The notes below the pieces were generated by a model. The model was not told the origin of the DNA. It did not search any database and was given only the letters and a program-made list of their open reading frames with translations. Both the position numbers and the translations under genes were made by a program. Below, one piece after another: positions 9,926 through 19,010 of a stretch of DNA of 64,000 nucleotides. Numbering within the stretch: the stretch's first letter is position 1; the number at the start of each line of letters is the position of its first letter. Source of the DNA: AP-15 sp963772965 (GTDB taxonomy: Bacteria; Pseudomonadota; Alphaproteobacteria; ATCC43930; CGMCC-115725); contig CAVYZU010000004.1 of assembly GCA_963772965.1 (NCBI GenBank), positions 1 through 64,000 on the forward strand, given 5' to 3'.

Positions 9926-10804
9926 ATGGATACAGTGATTTCTGAACGACATTCAATTCCCGAGACCGGAGCCCGGGCGATCCGGGTGTTCTTTTCCTAT
10001 TCGCGGAACGACGCATCCGAGGTTGAGGCGCTTAGCGAGCTGCTCAAGGCGAACAATATCGATGTGCTTTTAGATGTAAAACAAATTCTGCCTCTTGAAG
10101 AGTGGCAGAATAGGCTTCAGCAAATGATCATAGGGGCTGACGCGTTGATCTTCTGTTTAAGCCCCAGCTCTGCGCGCTCCAACGCTTGCCGGTGGGAAGC
10201 CGACATGGCTGAGAAATTTGGCAAGCGGATAGCGCCTGTGGTCATAAAGCCGCTCGGTGGTTTATCGCCACCGGAGGTGATCAGTAAGAGGAACTACCTA
10301 TTACTTGTCGACGGAGGACGGATTGACACGGAGAATATCTTAAAGGCACTGCAAACTGATATCGGCTGGGTCCGCGAACACACACGGCTTAGCGAACTCG
10401 CAACCAGTTGGGTGAATGCTCAACGTCCTCGCAGTCGTCTGTTGTAGGGATCGGACATTCGAGCGGCTGAGTTCTGGGAAAGAGACAGGACTCAAACGGC
10501 TCCGGTCGTAACCCCCCTTTTAAGTGAATACATTATTGGAAGTCGCCAATGGTCTAACCTTCGAAGCTATCTTTATGCCGTTAGTATCGTTCTGTTCGTG
10601 GTTAGTATCGGTATCGGAACTTATGTCTGGCATCGACAGGTTCCTCTCAAAGCTATTCGAGCAATCAACGATGCGGGTGGTTCCGTTCAACAGGTGTCCG
10701 ATGGGCTCTACGTGACGCGTCCCTCAAACGCAGCCAACATTGGGGCGCTTGCTCAGTCGATGTCGGCGCTTGATTCAATTGTTGAGGTAGACCTAGTGGT
10801 CTGA
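9926..10804 (+). pseudogene. TIR-domain transmembrane protein with in-frame amber codon
   Basis: Residues about 15-150 are a TIR domain (IRVFFSYSRNDASEVEALSE, then WQNRLQQMIIGADALIFCLS, SPSSARSNACRWE). At 10445 a TAG stops the frame, but the same frame continues as GSDIRAAEFWERD. TIR proteins of this kind usually have LLRGxxLxxAExW at this point, so the TAG seems to replace an Arg codon. The continuation has a transmembrane helix (YLYAVSIVLFVVSIGIGTYV) and a short extracytoplasmic tail. The full product would be 292 residues. The last codons are overwritten by the left end of IS630, which changes only the final residue. It may be a pseudogene, a read-through product or a sequencing error. The conserved Glu seen in NAD-cleaving TIRs could be the one in CRWEAD. 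Confidence 0.7.
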
Positions 10805-11968
10805 CGCGATCACTTGGTGCCCACGATTGACCTTCTCGATGATGCGGTCGGGGTCGGCGGTCCAGACGAAAGGTTTGGGCTTGCGGTTGTGCTCGCCGAG
10901 ATAGCGATTAATCGCGGCCTGCAGGTCGACCAGCGAGTGGAAGACGCCGCGTTGCAAGCGCCGGCGGGTCAGCGTGGCAAAAAAACTCTCGACCGCATTG
11001 GCCCAGGAGCACGAGGTCGGAGTGAAGTGAAACGTCCAGCGCGGATGGCGCGCGAGCCACCCACGTACCTTGGGATGTTTGTGGACAGCATAATTGTCGA
11101 GGATCGCATGGACGAGCTTGCCAGCCGGGACAACGGCCTCAACCCGATTGAGGAAGCGGATAAATTCCTAGTGGCGATGACGCGCCATGCATTGCCCAAT
11201 AACCGAGCCGTCGCGGACATTGAGCGCGGCGAACAAGGTCGTGGTTCAGTTGCGGATGTAATCGTGGGTCATTGTCCCAGCCTGACCCTTTTTCATCGGC
11301 AAGCCGGGCTGGTGCGGTCAAGGGCCCCTGTTCAGGCCAGGGGCAGGCTTTGGATTTGCGATTTCTCGTCGACCGACAGCACCAGACTGTGGGCGGGAGG
11401 ATCGAGATAGAGCCCGACCACATCGCGCAATTTGGCGGCAAAGGCTGGGTCCTGCGACAACTTGAAACGCTGCACCCGGTGCGGCTGCAGACCGTGCGCC
11501 GCCTAGATCCGCTGCACCGCCCAGATCCGCTGCACCGCCCAGATCCGCTGCACCGCCCAGATCCGCTGCACCGCCCAGATCCGCTGCACCGAGCGCAGCG
11601 AGATGCCGCTGGCCGCCGCCATCGCCCGGCCGGGTCCAGTGGGTCGCCTCACCGGGAGGCTCACCCAGCGTCAGTTCGATGACACGGTCGACCACCGTCG
11701 AGGGCAATGGCGGCAGACCGGGTTTGCGCGTCTTGTCGTGCAGCAGGCCGGCCACCCCCTCGCACATGAACCGCTCTTGCCAGCGCCACACGCAGGGTTT
11801 CGAGACCGCGGCGCGGCGCATGATCTCGGCAGTGCCGCAGCCCTCTGCCGTCGCCAGAATGATCCGCGCCCGCCACACATGCTTTTGCGGACTATTGCGA
11901 TCGGCTGCCACCGCCGCCAGCCGCTCGCGATCCGCGGCACTCACCTCGATACTGATCCCCTCGCGCAT
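10793..11968 (-). pseudogene. IS630 transposase, degenerate
   Basis: The N-terminal helix-turn-helix half is intact (DRERLAAVAADRNSPQKHVW, RAAVSKPCVWRWQERF). A +1 shift occurs in the GC-rich run near 11633. The next frame passes through a tandem VQRIWA repeat containing a TAG. The DDE half follows in pieces: VLSVDEKSQIQ, then a short insertion with stops, then THDYIRN, a TGA, TTTLFAALNVRDGSVIGQC, ILDNYAVHKHPKV, and the expected C-terminus ending at 10793. The DDE catalytic positions are present, but the gene cannot make one protein. An unrelated-looking 90-bp repeat is embedded in it. Confidence 0.8.
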
Positions 11969-12024
11969 CCCGCATCATCGCACACACCGCGCCAATCTGG
12001 AATCCTATGATTGCGTCGTACCAC
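10796..12024 (-). mobile_element. IS630-family insertion sequence, degenerate
   Basis: The element is bounded by imperfect inverted repeats starting GTGGTCTGACGCGATC (left) and GTGGTACGACGCAATC (right, read inward). TA is duplicated at 10794-10795 and 12025-12026 within a CTAG target, as expected for IS630/Tc1-type transposition. It is about 1.23 kb and encodes one transposase on the minus strand that carries frameshift, stop and repeat-expansion defects. It sits at the very end of the TIR gene. Confidence 0.8.
11503..11592 (+). repeat. five tandem copies of an 18-bp unit in the IS630 transposase
   Basis: The unit CCAGATCCGCTGCACCGC is repeated five times end to end. The first copy reads CTAGATCC and the last ends CCGA. 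On the coding strand each unit encodes VQRIWA. The variant copy turns the TGG (Trp) into TAG (stop). Other IS630 transposases have this motif once (SVQRIW), so the array is an in-gene expansion. Confidence 0.9.
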
Positions 12025-12192
12025 TAGTTTAAAATAGTCTCCTGCGATCTGGCATGGCTAACTTTTCTGTTGGTCATCGGAAACGCAAGTGTGGGGTGCC
12101 TGGTATTCGCCTGACCGACTGGCGCGCGCCAGGACGCCGGGCATCATCCTTCCCGAGTACGCTAAAAGCGCCAGCAAGAATTGCCGGGCGGG

Positions 12193-12870
12193 TTACCTGG
12201 GGGGTCCAGGAAGCGCGCTGTAGCCGCTCCAGATGATCTCAATGCCGATGCACAGCAGGATGAAAGCGGACAGCCGCACCATTACGGTGGTGCCGCGTTT
12301 ACCGAGCGTCGTGATGATGATCTCGGCAAAACGGTAGCAGACATAGATCGTGGCTCCCATCGCAGCGAGCGCGGCGATCGCCGCTCCGCCGAGAAATATG
12401 AAGTCACTGAGGTCCGCCGCTTTCGGTCGCTGGGTGCCAAGAGCGATCGCAACCGAGATTGCCCCTGGCCCGACAGTCAGCGGCATGGTCAGCGGATAAA
12501 AGGCGTCCTCCCGTCCGGTCCGCCGGCTAGCCGTGTCGATCTCACGGCTCGCCGCAGCGACCTCGCGGCTGTCGATGTCTTCGTCGCCGGCCTGCAGGAG
12601 CTTCCAACCAAAAGCGGTCACCACCAGTCCCCCGGCGATGCGCACGACCGGCAGCGTGATGCCAAAAAACTCGAGCACATGCGACCCGACAATCAGTGAC
12701 CCCAGCATCAGAAAAAATCCGTTGATGGCCACTTGACGGGCGAGCGAATGCCTCACTTCGTCGGTGCAATCACGCGTTAGACCCAGAAATATCGGCGCGC
12801 AGCCAACCGGATTTATAATCGGGAACAGGCCCATATAGACCAACAGGAATGCGTTGACCGTGTCGTTCAC
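12193..12870 (-). CDS. marC: MarC-family integral membrane protein
   Basis: This 225-residue protein has about six hydrophobic segments and the MarC/UPF0056 landmarks: the N-terminal VYMGLFPIINPVGCAPIFL, the RIAGGLVVTAFGWKLL helix and YPLTMPLTVGPGAISVAI. An acidic, Arg-rich loop of about 30 residues lies between the third and fourth helices. MarC proteins are inner-membrane proteins of unsettled function; the old link to antibiotic resistance has not held up. The gene ends about 170 bp from IS630 and faces it. Confidence 0.85.
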   Translation of the reverse strand: MNDTVNAFLLVYMGLFPIINPVGCAPIFLGLTRDCTDEVRHSLARQVAINGFFLMLGSLIVGSHVLEFFGITLPVVRIAGGLVVTAFGWKLLQAGDEDIDSREVAAASREIDTASRRTGREDAFYPLTMPLTVGPGAISVAIALGTQRPKAADLSDFIFLGGAAIAALAAMGATIYVCYRFAEIIITTLGKRGTTVMVRLSAFILLCIGIEIIWSGYSALPGPPR

Positions 12871-12939
12871 GTTCAGACCCGGTAAAATTCAAAAAGCGGG
12901 GTCACGATGCAGCAAGGCGCTTGCTCGACACCCACGCGG

Positions 12940-14502
12940 TCAACCGGGTCCATAGGGTAGCCCGAACAGCTCCCAGCCGAGAAGCAACAGAATCCAGGCG
13001 ACCGAGATCGCGACGCCATAAGGCAGCATCATCGCCACCACGGTGCCAACGCCGGCATCCTTCTGGTAGCGCTGTGCAAAGACGACGATCAGTGCGAAAT
13101 ACGGCATCAGTGGCGAGACGCCGTTTGGCGGCGAGTCGCCGACGCGGTAAGCCGCCAAGACCGCGTCTGGTGCGATGCCGAGCTTCATAAACAGCGGCAC
13201 AAAGATTGGCGCGAAGATCGCCCATTTCGGGATTGCGCCGACGATCAACAAGCCAACCGCGCCGGTAATCGCGATAAACCCGAGCAGCAGCGGGATCGCG
13301 CCGATCTTCACATGCTCGAGAGCGTCGCCCAAATCGACGGCGACGACCGTCGCGATATTGCTGTAGCTAAAATAGGCAAGAAATTGACTGATTACAAACA
13401 GGAGAAAAATCAGACCGCCTAGTCCGCCGAAGGTCTTGGTTACCGCGTTGATACCGTCGACCATACTGGTGAGCGTCTTCGCACCGATGCCATAGCCGAT
13501 CCCAACGGCCAAAAACACAAGCATGATCAGGACGATCAGGCTCTCCATAAACGGCGAATTGCCAATGATGGCACCGGTTTGCGGATTTCGCAGCGGGGCG
13601 CCGGACGGAAACGTCAACAGGGCGATCACGGCAATGCTCGCGATCAGCCCATAAAACGCAAATCTGAGACCTTTGGCCTCGTCTGCCGAAATCTCCGCAC
13701 CGCCCTCGACTAGTGCATCGCCGCGATATAGGCCGAGCCGCGGCTCGACGACGCGTTCAGAAATTAGGGAAATCACAACGATCAGCAGCAGGCTCGACGC
13801 AACGGCGAAGTAAAAGTTTGCGGTCAGCGCGATCGAGCGCGTCGGATCGAGCAGATGGATCGCGTCATTAGTGATTTCAGTCAGGATGCCGTCGATCGGC
13901 GTGATCAAGAAATTCACCCCGAATGCGCCGGCCACCCCGGCATAGGCCGCTGCAAGCCCGGCCAGCGGATGCCGGCCAAGACTCAAAAATGCAGCTGCGC
14001 CGAGCGGAATCAGCACCAGATACCCTGCATCGGAAGCAACGCTCGACATCACGCCCAGCGTCACCAAGATCCACGTCACCGCCCAGCCCGGCGTGACCTG
14101 GACGATCTTTTTTATCAGCGCAGTCATCAGCCCGGCCTGTTCGGCGAGGCCGACGCCGACCATGACCACGAAAATGATGCTGACCGGACCAAAATTGGCA
14201 AAGTTGCGGACCATCGACGTCAGCATGAAGCGGATGCCGTCGACTCTGAGCAGACTGTTCACCGCGGCCGTCGTCGGCACGACCTTGTGCGTCTGCAGAT
14301 CGATCGTTTCGTAGGTGACCTGGACGCCGAGCAGGTAGAGCACGTGCGACAGCACGATGACGAGGGCGGCGAGAATAAAAAAGATCACCGCCGGGTCCGG
14401 GACCTTGTTGCCAATCCGCTCGACACCGTCGAGCAGCTTCTGCATAAACGTCTTTGGGCTCGTGGCGTCGACGATCGAAACGATCTGCCTCGGCTCACTC
14501 AT
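12940..14502 (-). CDS. AbgT-family transporter
   Basis: This 520-residue, highly hydrophobic protein has about a dozen membrane segments. It begins with the family-typical LDGVERIGNKVPDPAVIFFI, and the core includes VTPGWAVTWILVTLGVMSSV, ASDAGYLVLIPLGAAAF, and near the end VGDSPPNGVSPLMPYFALIV. AbgT proteins import p-aminobenzoyl-glutamate, and some relatives export sulfonamides. The next gene upstream of the stop-side neighbour encodes an M20 peptidase 66 bp away on the same strand, as in abg loci, so an imported aminoacyl or folate breakdown product may be hydrolysed in the cytoplasm. Confidence 0.88.
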   Translation of the reverse strand: MSEPRQIVSIVDATSPKTFMQKLLDGVERIGNKVPDPAVIFFILAALVIVLSHVLYLLGVQVTYETIDLQTHKVVPTTAAVNSLLRVDGIRFMLTSMVRNFANFGPVSIIFVVMVGVGLAEQAGLMTALIKKIVQVTPGWAVTWILVTLGVMSSVASDAGYLVLIPLGAAAFLSLGRHPLAGLAAAYAGVAGAFGVNFLITPIDGILTEITNDAIHLLDPTRSIALTANFYFAVASSLLLIVVISLISERVVEPRLGLYRGDALVEGGAEISADEAKGLRFAFYGLIASIAVIALLTFPSGAPLRNPQTGAIIGNSPFMESLIVLIMLVFLAVGIGYGIGAKTLTSMVDGINAVTKTFGGLGGLIFLLFVISQFLAYFSYSNIATVVAVDLGDALEHVKIGAIPLLLGFIAITGAVGLLIVGAIPKWAIFAPIFVPLFMKLGIAPDAVLAAYRVGDSPPNGVSPLMPYFALIVVFAQRYQKDAGVGTVVAMMLPYGVAISVAWILLLLGWELFGLPYGPG

Positions 14503-14568
14503 GGCCTTAATCCTCCCAATACTGGCGTGCTGTTGCCGACCATGCCGATCCGGAGCGACCGACCGATG

Positions 14569-15996
14569 TTAATGACCGGCCGCCTGAGCAAAGTGGTCAG
14601 CCAGGACTTGCGCGATGACGACGGAAATGCGCTTGCCGGTGGGAATGTGCAGGAATTCGTTCGGGCCATGCGCGTTCGAATGCGGGCCGAGGACGCCGGT
14701 CACGACAAACTGCGCCTCCGGGAATTTTTCGCCGAGCATCGCCATGAACGGGATGGTGCCGCCCTCTCCCATGTAAGCGGGCGGCGGCCCAAACGTCGTC
14801 TGCGACGCGCGTGCCAAGGATTGTTCGAGCCACGGCGCCACTGCCGGCGCATGCCAGCCGGTGGCGCTCGACCCAGGATCGAACCTCACATGGGCACCGT
14901 AGGGCGGGTCCTTTTCCAGTAGGGTCCGCAGCACCGAGGCGGCGCCTTCGGCATCCAAAGTCGGCGGCAGCCGCAGGCTCAGCTGCGCCCGCGTATAGGG
15001 CAATAGCACGTTGCCGGCACCGTCCGAGCTTGGCAACCCGTCGATCCCGATGACCGCCAATTGCGGCCGCCAAGTGCGGTTCAAGACAAGCTCGGTCAAG
15101 TCATCGCTTGCCGGCGACATCCCCGAGACAAAGGAAAATTTGGTATAGACCACGTCGCCCAGCGCCGCCGCGGCATGACGCGCCTGCGCCACTCGCTCGG
15201 CCGCGATTGGCGCGTATAGTTCCGGCGGCCGGACGGTGCCGGTGTCCTCGTCTTCGAGGCGTGACAACAGCTGCCGCATAATGCGAAAGCTCGACGGGAC
15301 GACGCCCGAAGCGTCGCCCGAATGCACGCCCTCCTCGAGCACCCTCACTTCGAGGGTGCCGGCAGTCATGCCGCGCAACGAGGTCGTCAGCCAGAGCTGG
15401 TCGTAATTGCCGCAACCGGAGTCGAGACAGACCACCAATGACGGGCTGCCGAGGCGTGCGGCTAGGTGGTCGACGTAATGGGGCAGGTCATAGCTGCCCG
15501 ATTCCTCGCAGGCTTCAATCAGGATCACGCAGCGTGCATGTGGGACGCCTTGCTCGCGCAACGCCAATAGCGCGCTGAGTGCGCCGAACATCGCGTAACC
15601 GTCATCGGCCCCACCGCGGCCATAGAGTTTGTCGCCTTCAATCCGTGGAACCCAGGGACCAAAGCCGTCGGCCCAGCCGACCATCTCCGGCTGCTTGTCG
15701 AGATGGCCGTAAAGCAGCACGGTATCGGAGCTGTCGCCTGGCACGTCTATTAGGATAATCGGAGTGCGGCCAGCGAGCCGGATAACTTCGAGCCCGGCAC
15801 CGAGCAGCGCCGGCAGCTTCGTCCGCGCCCAGCGTTCGAATAGCGAGACGGCCTCCTCCATATAGCCATGCGCCGCCCAATCCGGGTCAAAGGCCGGCGA
15901 TTTGTTCGGGATCTTGATGTATTCGGCCAGGGTCGGAACGATCTCGTCGCCCCAGCATTGCTCAATATGTTTTTGGGCTTTGGCGATATCGATCAT
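14569..15996 (-). CDS. M20-family metallopeptidase/dipeptidase
   Basis: The 475-residue protein has the metal ligands of M20 enzymes in order: His and Asp in YGHLDKQPE near residue 97, the bridging Asp in YGRGGADDGYAM near 130, and the acid/metal Glu pair in EACEESGSYDL near 165. The lid-domain His is in VHSGDASGVVPSS. The length fits the carnosinase/CNDP-like branch rather than the shorter AbgA/AbgB amidohydrolases. It is probably cytoplasmic, as no signal peptide is seen. It is the first gene of the likely pair with the AbgT transporter, and I infer hydrolysis of a transported dipeptide-like substrate. Confidence 0.85.
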   Translation of the reverse strand: MIDIAKAQKHIEQCWGDEIVPTLAEYIKIPNKSPAFDPDWAAHGYMEEAVSLFERWARTKLPALLGAGLEVIRLAGRTPIILIDVPGDSSDTVLLYGHLDKQPEMVGWADGFGPWVPRIEGDKLYGRGGADDGYAMFGALSALLALREQGVPHARCVILIEACEESGSYDLPHYVDHLAARLGSPSLVVCLDSGCGNYDQLWLTTSLRGMTAGTLEVRVLEEGVHSGDASGVVPSSFRIMRQLLSRLEDEDTGTVRPPELYAPIAAERVAQARHAAAALGDVVYTKFSFVSGMSPASDDLTELVLNRTWRPQLAVIGIDGLPSSDGAGNVLLPYTRAQLSLRLPPTLDAEGAASVLRTLLEKDPPYGAHVRFDPGSSATGWHAPAVAPWLEQSLARASQTTFGPPPAYMGEGGTIPFMAMLGEKFPEAQFVVTGVLGPHSNAHGPNEFLHIPTGKRISVVIAQVLADHFAQAAGH

Positions 15997-16227
15997 TCGC
16001 GAGACTCCTAAGCCGGTGCGCAGTTGCGGAAAGACGGTTCATGATGGCCAGTAAAGGGCGCAGAAAACAAAACCAATCAGGATGCCTACGTCGCACAGGA
16101 GTTCTCGATCACTCGCGGCGGCGACATTCAAAAGCAGATTGCGCGTTGTTGGCGGTTTGACCCGGTTCAGCTGTTCCGGTACCGACCGAACGCGTCTGAC
16201 CACCGGACGTGGATTCGCCCGCTGCGC

Positions 16228-16683
16228 TCAGCCGCCTCCGGCTTGTCGCATTGCTGTGCCATGGCGAAGGGGGCAGAGGTTGTCTTGGAGGGTGAGGTTG
16301 ACCGTGTCCCCGGAGAACCTTCCGCTGACCTTGTAAGCGCGCGCGTGACTTGAACCTACTACACCAGCCTGCGTCGTCCCCGAAAAGCTCCCGTCCGGCA
16401 GCAGCGTCAAATTCTGTATCGGCACACTCGCTCTCGAGAGGGAGACCACACCGGATAGTTGGCCGCCCGCATTTGTCAGGCGGACATGCCAGTCACCGCA
16501 TTGACGGCGGCCGGGGATTGCGCGTCCCGCGACGGTCCAAGTTCCGTTGCCGAGCTGGCCCGCGGTTGCCGCAGTGATCGGCTCCGCCGCTCGCACCGGC
16601 GAAACCGCTAGAAGCGGCGCGCACAATACGATCAGCAGAAGGGGCAACAATTTGCAAAGCACTGTTGGAAGCTTTCCGTCCAT
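16228..16683 (-). CDS. exported hypothetical protein (151 aa)
   Basis: A cleavable signal peptide (about residues 1-32, ending AVSPVRAAE) precedes a beta-rich domain with two Cys that could pair (RRQCGDWHVRL and LQDNLCPLRHG). The text GTWTVAGRAI, VSLSRASVPIQNLTLLPDG and VSGRFSGDTVNLTLQ suggests a small beta-sandwich or barrel. I do not recognise the family. It begins 17 bp after the corrected stop of the outer-membrane protein gene on the same strand, so the two probably share a transcript. Confidence 0.6.
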   Translation of the reverse strand: MDGKLPTVLCKLLPLLLIVLCAPLLAVSPVRAAEPITAATAGQLGNGTWTVAGRAIPGRRQCGDWHVRLTNAGGQLSGVVSLSRASVPIQNLTLLPDGSFSGTTQAGVVGSSHARAYKVSGRFSGDTVNLTLQDNLCPLRHGTAMRQAGGG

Positions 16684-16699
16684 TGTTCTATTCCTTGAT

Positions 16700-17717
16700 C
16701 TAGAAGCGCCATCCCGCTTTGAGGACGACTCCGGCGACCCACTGGCCGTATTCGAAAGACGACTCGGTCGACCAATTTCTCTCGTGAAGCACCGAGGAAA
16801 TCGACGGCTGGATTGCCCAGGATCGCAGTACGATGGGGTCCGCCAAACCAGCTGCTCGGGACGACGTATTCGAGGACCCCGACGGGTTCGAACGTCAGGT
16901 CTCTCGACGCGCCGTTAAACCAGCGGCGGGTGAGCGGCGCCGACAAGCTGGCATTCCATTGCTCGGAGATCACCCAAGACGCCGACGGCGCGAAGATCAG
17001 CGCCGCTGACTGCGGCGCCACATCACGAATACGCCGCTGGCCGGTGAGGCTGTAGCCGAACGACCACACCGTCTGCGACGAGCTGTTGGCCGAAATCGGC
17101 ACCCGGTTAAAGGCGCCGTCGAAATTGAATACCTTGTCGAATCCCAAGTTCAAATCTTGGCGCGTGGCGAAGTTCTGTCCAAAGGTCGGCTGGAAATCCA
17201 TCCGCGGAACGTAGGAGAAGAATGGGGAAAACGCCTGGTCGTCGCCGGGATTGACGTATTGCAGCCGGGCCGAGCTGCGGAAATAGTCGACGCTAGCGTC
17301 GTTGGCATTCGGATACCGTTCCCATTCGAGGCTGGCAAAGCCCGAGAGGCGCAGCGGCGTGCCGAACAGCTGGCTCGCCCAGCTCAGCCGGGCCACAGGG
17401 CTGCCGTCGAGCGACCGGGGGCCACCCGAGCTGCGAAACTCGGGGTTCGAGTTGTAAAACAGCGGCGCCAGTGCATTGAACGTGAACTGGGGTTGGCGCG
17501 CCACCTGCTCGAGACCCGGTGCCGTCGCGAATAAATTGTCCTGCGGCACCGGCGTCTTCTGGTTCGGGGTCGCCAGGATCGCGTCGATCAGCCCGCCATC
17601 GCCGATCAGACCGGTGTTGCCGCCCGGTTGGGCGAGCGCCGGGCCAACCCAGCTGGCGCTAGCGGCAAGCACCGCGAACAGGCACGCGGCCCGGGATCGG
17701 CGGAAACATTTCCGCAT
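16700..17717 (-). pseudogene. outer-membrane beta-barrel protein, one C-terminal frameshift
   Basis: The signal peptide (ending GPALAQ near residue 30) is followed by alternating aromatic/polar strands (LFGTPLRLSGFASLEWERY, FRSSARLQYVNPG, TVWSFGYSLTGQRRI). The annotated frame loses sense near 16810. In the adjacent frame the protein continues as SSVLHERNWSTESSFEYGQW and ends VVLKAGWRF, which has the terminal Phe expected of outer-membrane proteins, with a stop at 16700-16702. The corrected length is about 339 residues. The ligand is unknown. The frameshift may be a sequencing error because the tail is otherwise perfect. Confidence 0.65.
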
Positions 17718-17741
17718 CGCGGGATGTCCAGCGGATAGCTC

Positions 17742-18995
17742 TCAATAATCCACGGGATCGCGGATGATCGGGCAGGTCATGCAATGCCCACCGCCGCGGC
17801 CGCGGCCGAGCTCCGACCCCGAAATCGTGATGATCTCGATGCCCTCTTTGCGCAATAATGTATTGGTATAGACATTGCGGTCGTAGGCGAAGGCCACGCC
17901 CGGCGACACGCAGACGAGGTTGGCGCCGCTGTCCCACTGCGTGCGCTCGCGCATGTAGGCGTTGCCGCCGGTCTCGACGACGCGCAGCTTTTTCAGCCCG
18001 AGCGCCTCGGCGACGACATCGACAAACGGCTTTTCGTCCTTGCGCAGGTCAAATCCATGACCGCTGTCGGCGGGACGGTAGGAGAACGTCTCGATCGTAT
18101 TGACGATGTCGGGATAGACCAGCACGCAGTCGCGATCGGCAAAGGTGAAGACGGTGTCGAGATGCATCGCCGCACGCAGCCGCGGCATTGCCGCGACAAT
18201 GACCCGCTCGGCGGCACCCTTGGCAAACAGAGCCGCCGCAAGCTGGCTGATCGCCTGGCGCGAGGTGCGCTCGCCCATGCCGATCAAGACGTTGCCCTTG
18301 CCGATCGGCATTACGTCGCCGCCCTCGAGGGTGGCGAGCCCATGATCTTCGGTCGGATCACCCCACCAGACATTGACCTTGCCGGCGAAGTCGGGGTGGA
18401 ATTTGTAGATCGCGGTGACAAGGATCGTCTCTTCGTGGCGCGCCGGCCAGAACAGCGCGTTCACCGTGACGCCGCCATAAATCCAGCAGGTCGTGTCGCG
18501 GGTATAGAGCGTGTTCGGCAATGGCGGCAGCAGATATTCGGTGATGCCGGCCCCGTCGCGAACGAGCTTGAGCATCTCGCCGCCATGGGTTTCGGGGAAA
18601 TCGTAGGTGGAAAGCCCGCCAATCAGCGTTTCGGCCAGTTCGCGGGCCGGCAAACCTTCTAAATAACCGCGGATCTCGTCGACGAGGCCGAGCCCGACCT
18701 GGTTCGGCACGATTTGATTATCGAGGATCCATTTCTTGGCTTCGGGGATCGCCACCGTCTCGGTCAGTAAATTATGCATTTCGACGACTTCGACACCGCG
18801 GTCGCGCAGCTTTTGGATAAAGTCGAAATGGTCGCGCTTGGCGACGTCGACCCAGATCACGTCGTCATACAACAGCTCGTCGCAATTGCTCGGCGTCAGG
18901 CGCTGATGCGCCCGACCCGGCGCGCAGACCATGACCTTGCGCAATTGACCGACTTCAGAGTGGACACCGAGTTGCGCGTTTTGTGTGTTGGCCAT
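17742..18995 (-). CDS. arcA: arginine deiminase
   Basis: This enzyme converts arginine to citrulline and ammonia in the cytoplasm. The 417-residue length is typical, and the guanidinium-hydrolase motifs are present: FTRDTTCW-like text (NTLYTRDTTCWIYGG), LEGGDVMPIGKGN, the MHLDTVFTF strand with its catalytic His, and the C-terminal GGGHCMTCPIIRDP, where the first Cys (about residue 405) is the nucleophile. The gene lies 15 bp downstream of a basic amino-acid antiporter gene on the same strand, giving an arcD-arcA pair. Ornithine carbamoyltransferase and carbamate kinase are not in the window, so ATP-yielding fermentation cannot be inferred from this locus. Ammonia production for acid or stress tolerance is an alternative. 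Confidence 0.95.
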   Translation of the reverse strand: MANTQNAQLGVHSEVGQLRKVMVCAPGRAHQRLTPSNCDELLYDDVIWVDVAKRDHFDFIQKLRDRGVEVVEMHNLLTETVAIPEAKKWILDNQIVPNQVGLGLVDEIRGYLEGLPARELAETLIGGLSTYDFPETHGGEMLKLVRDGAGITEYLLPPLPNTLYTRDTTCWIYGGVTVNALFWPARHEETILVTAIYKFHPDFAGKVNVWWGDPTEDHGLATLEGGDVMPIGKGNVLIGMGERTSRQAISQLAAALFAKGAAERVIVAAMPRLRAAMHLDTVFTFADRDCVLVYPDIVNTIETFSYRPADSGHGFDLRKDEKPFVDVVAEALGLKKLRVVETGGNAYMRERTQWDSGANLVCVSPGVAFAYDRNVYTNTLLRKEGIEIITISGSELGRGRGGGHCMTCPIIRDPVDY

Positions 18996-19010
18996 GACAA
19001 TCTCCGCTGG

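Noticed and set aside
11503..11592. Regular short repeats that could suggest a CRISPR array
   Set aside because: The units are contiguous with no spacers and lie in frame inside a transposase gene.
12054..12236. 60-residue plus-strand ORF after IS630
   Set aside because: No ribosome-binding site or protein-like composition; it runs into the marC 3' end.
13855..14922. 355-residue open frame on the plus strand
   Set aside because: It lies antisense to the AbgT and M20 genes, which have clear family motifs.
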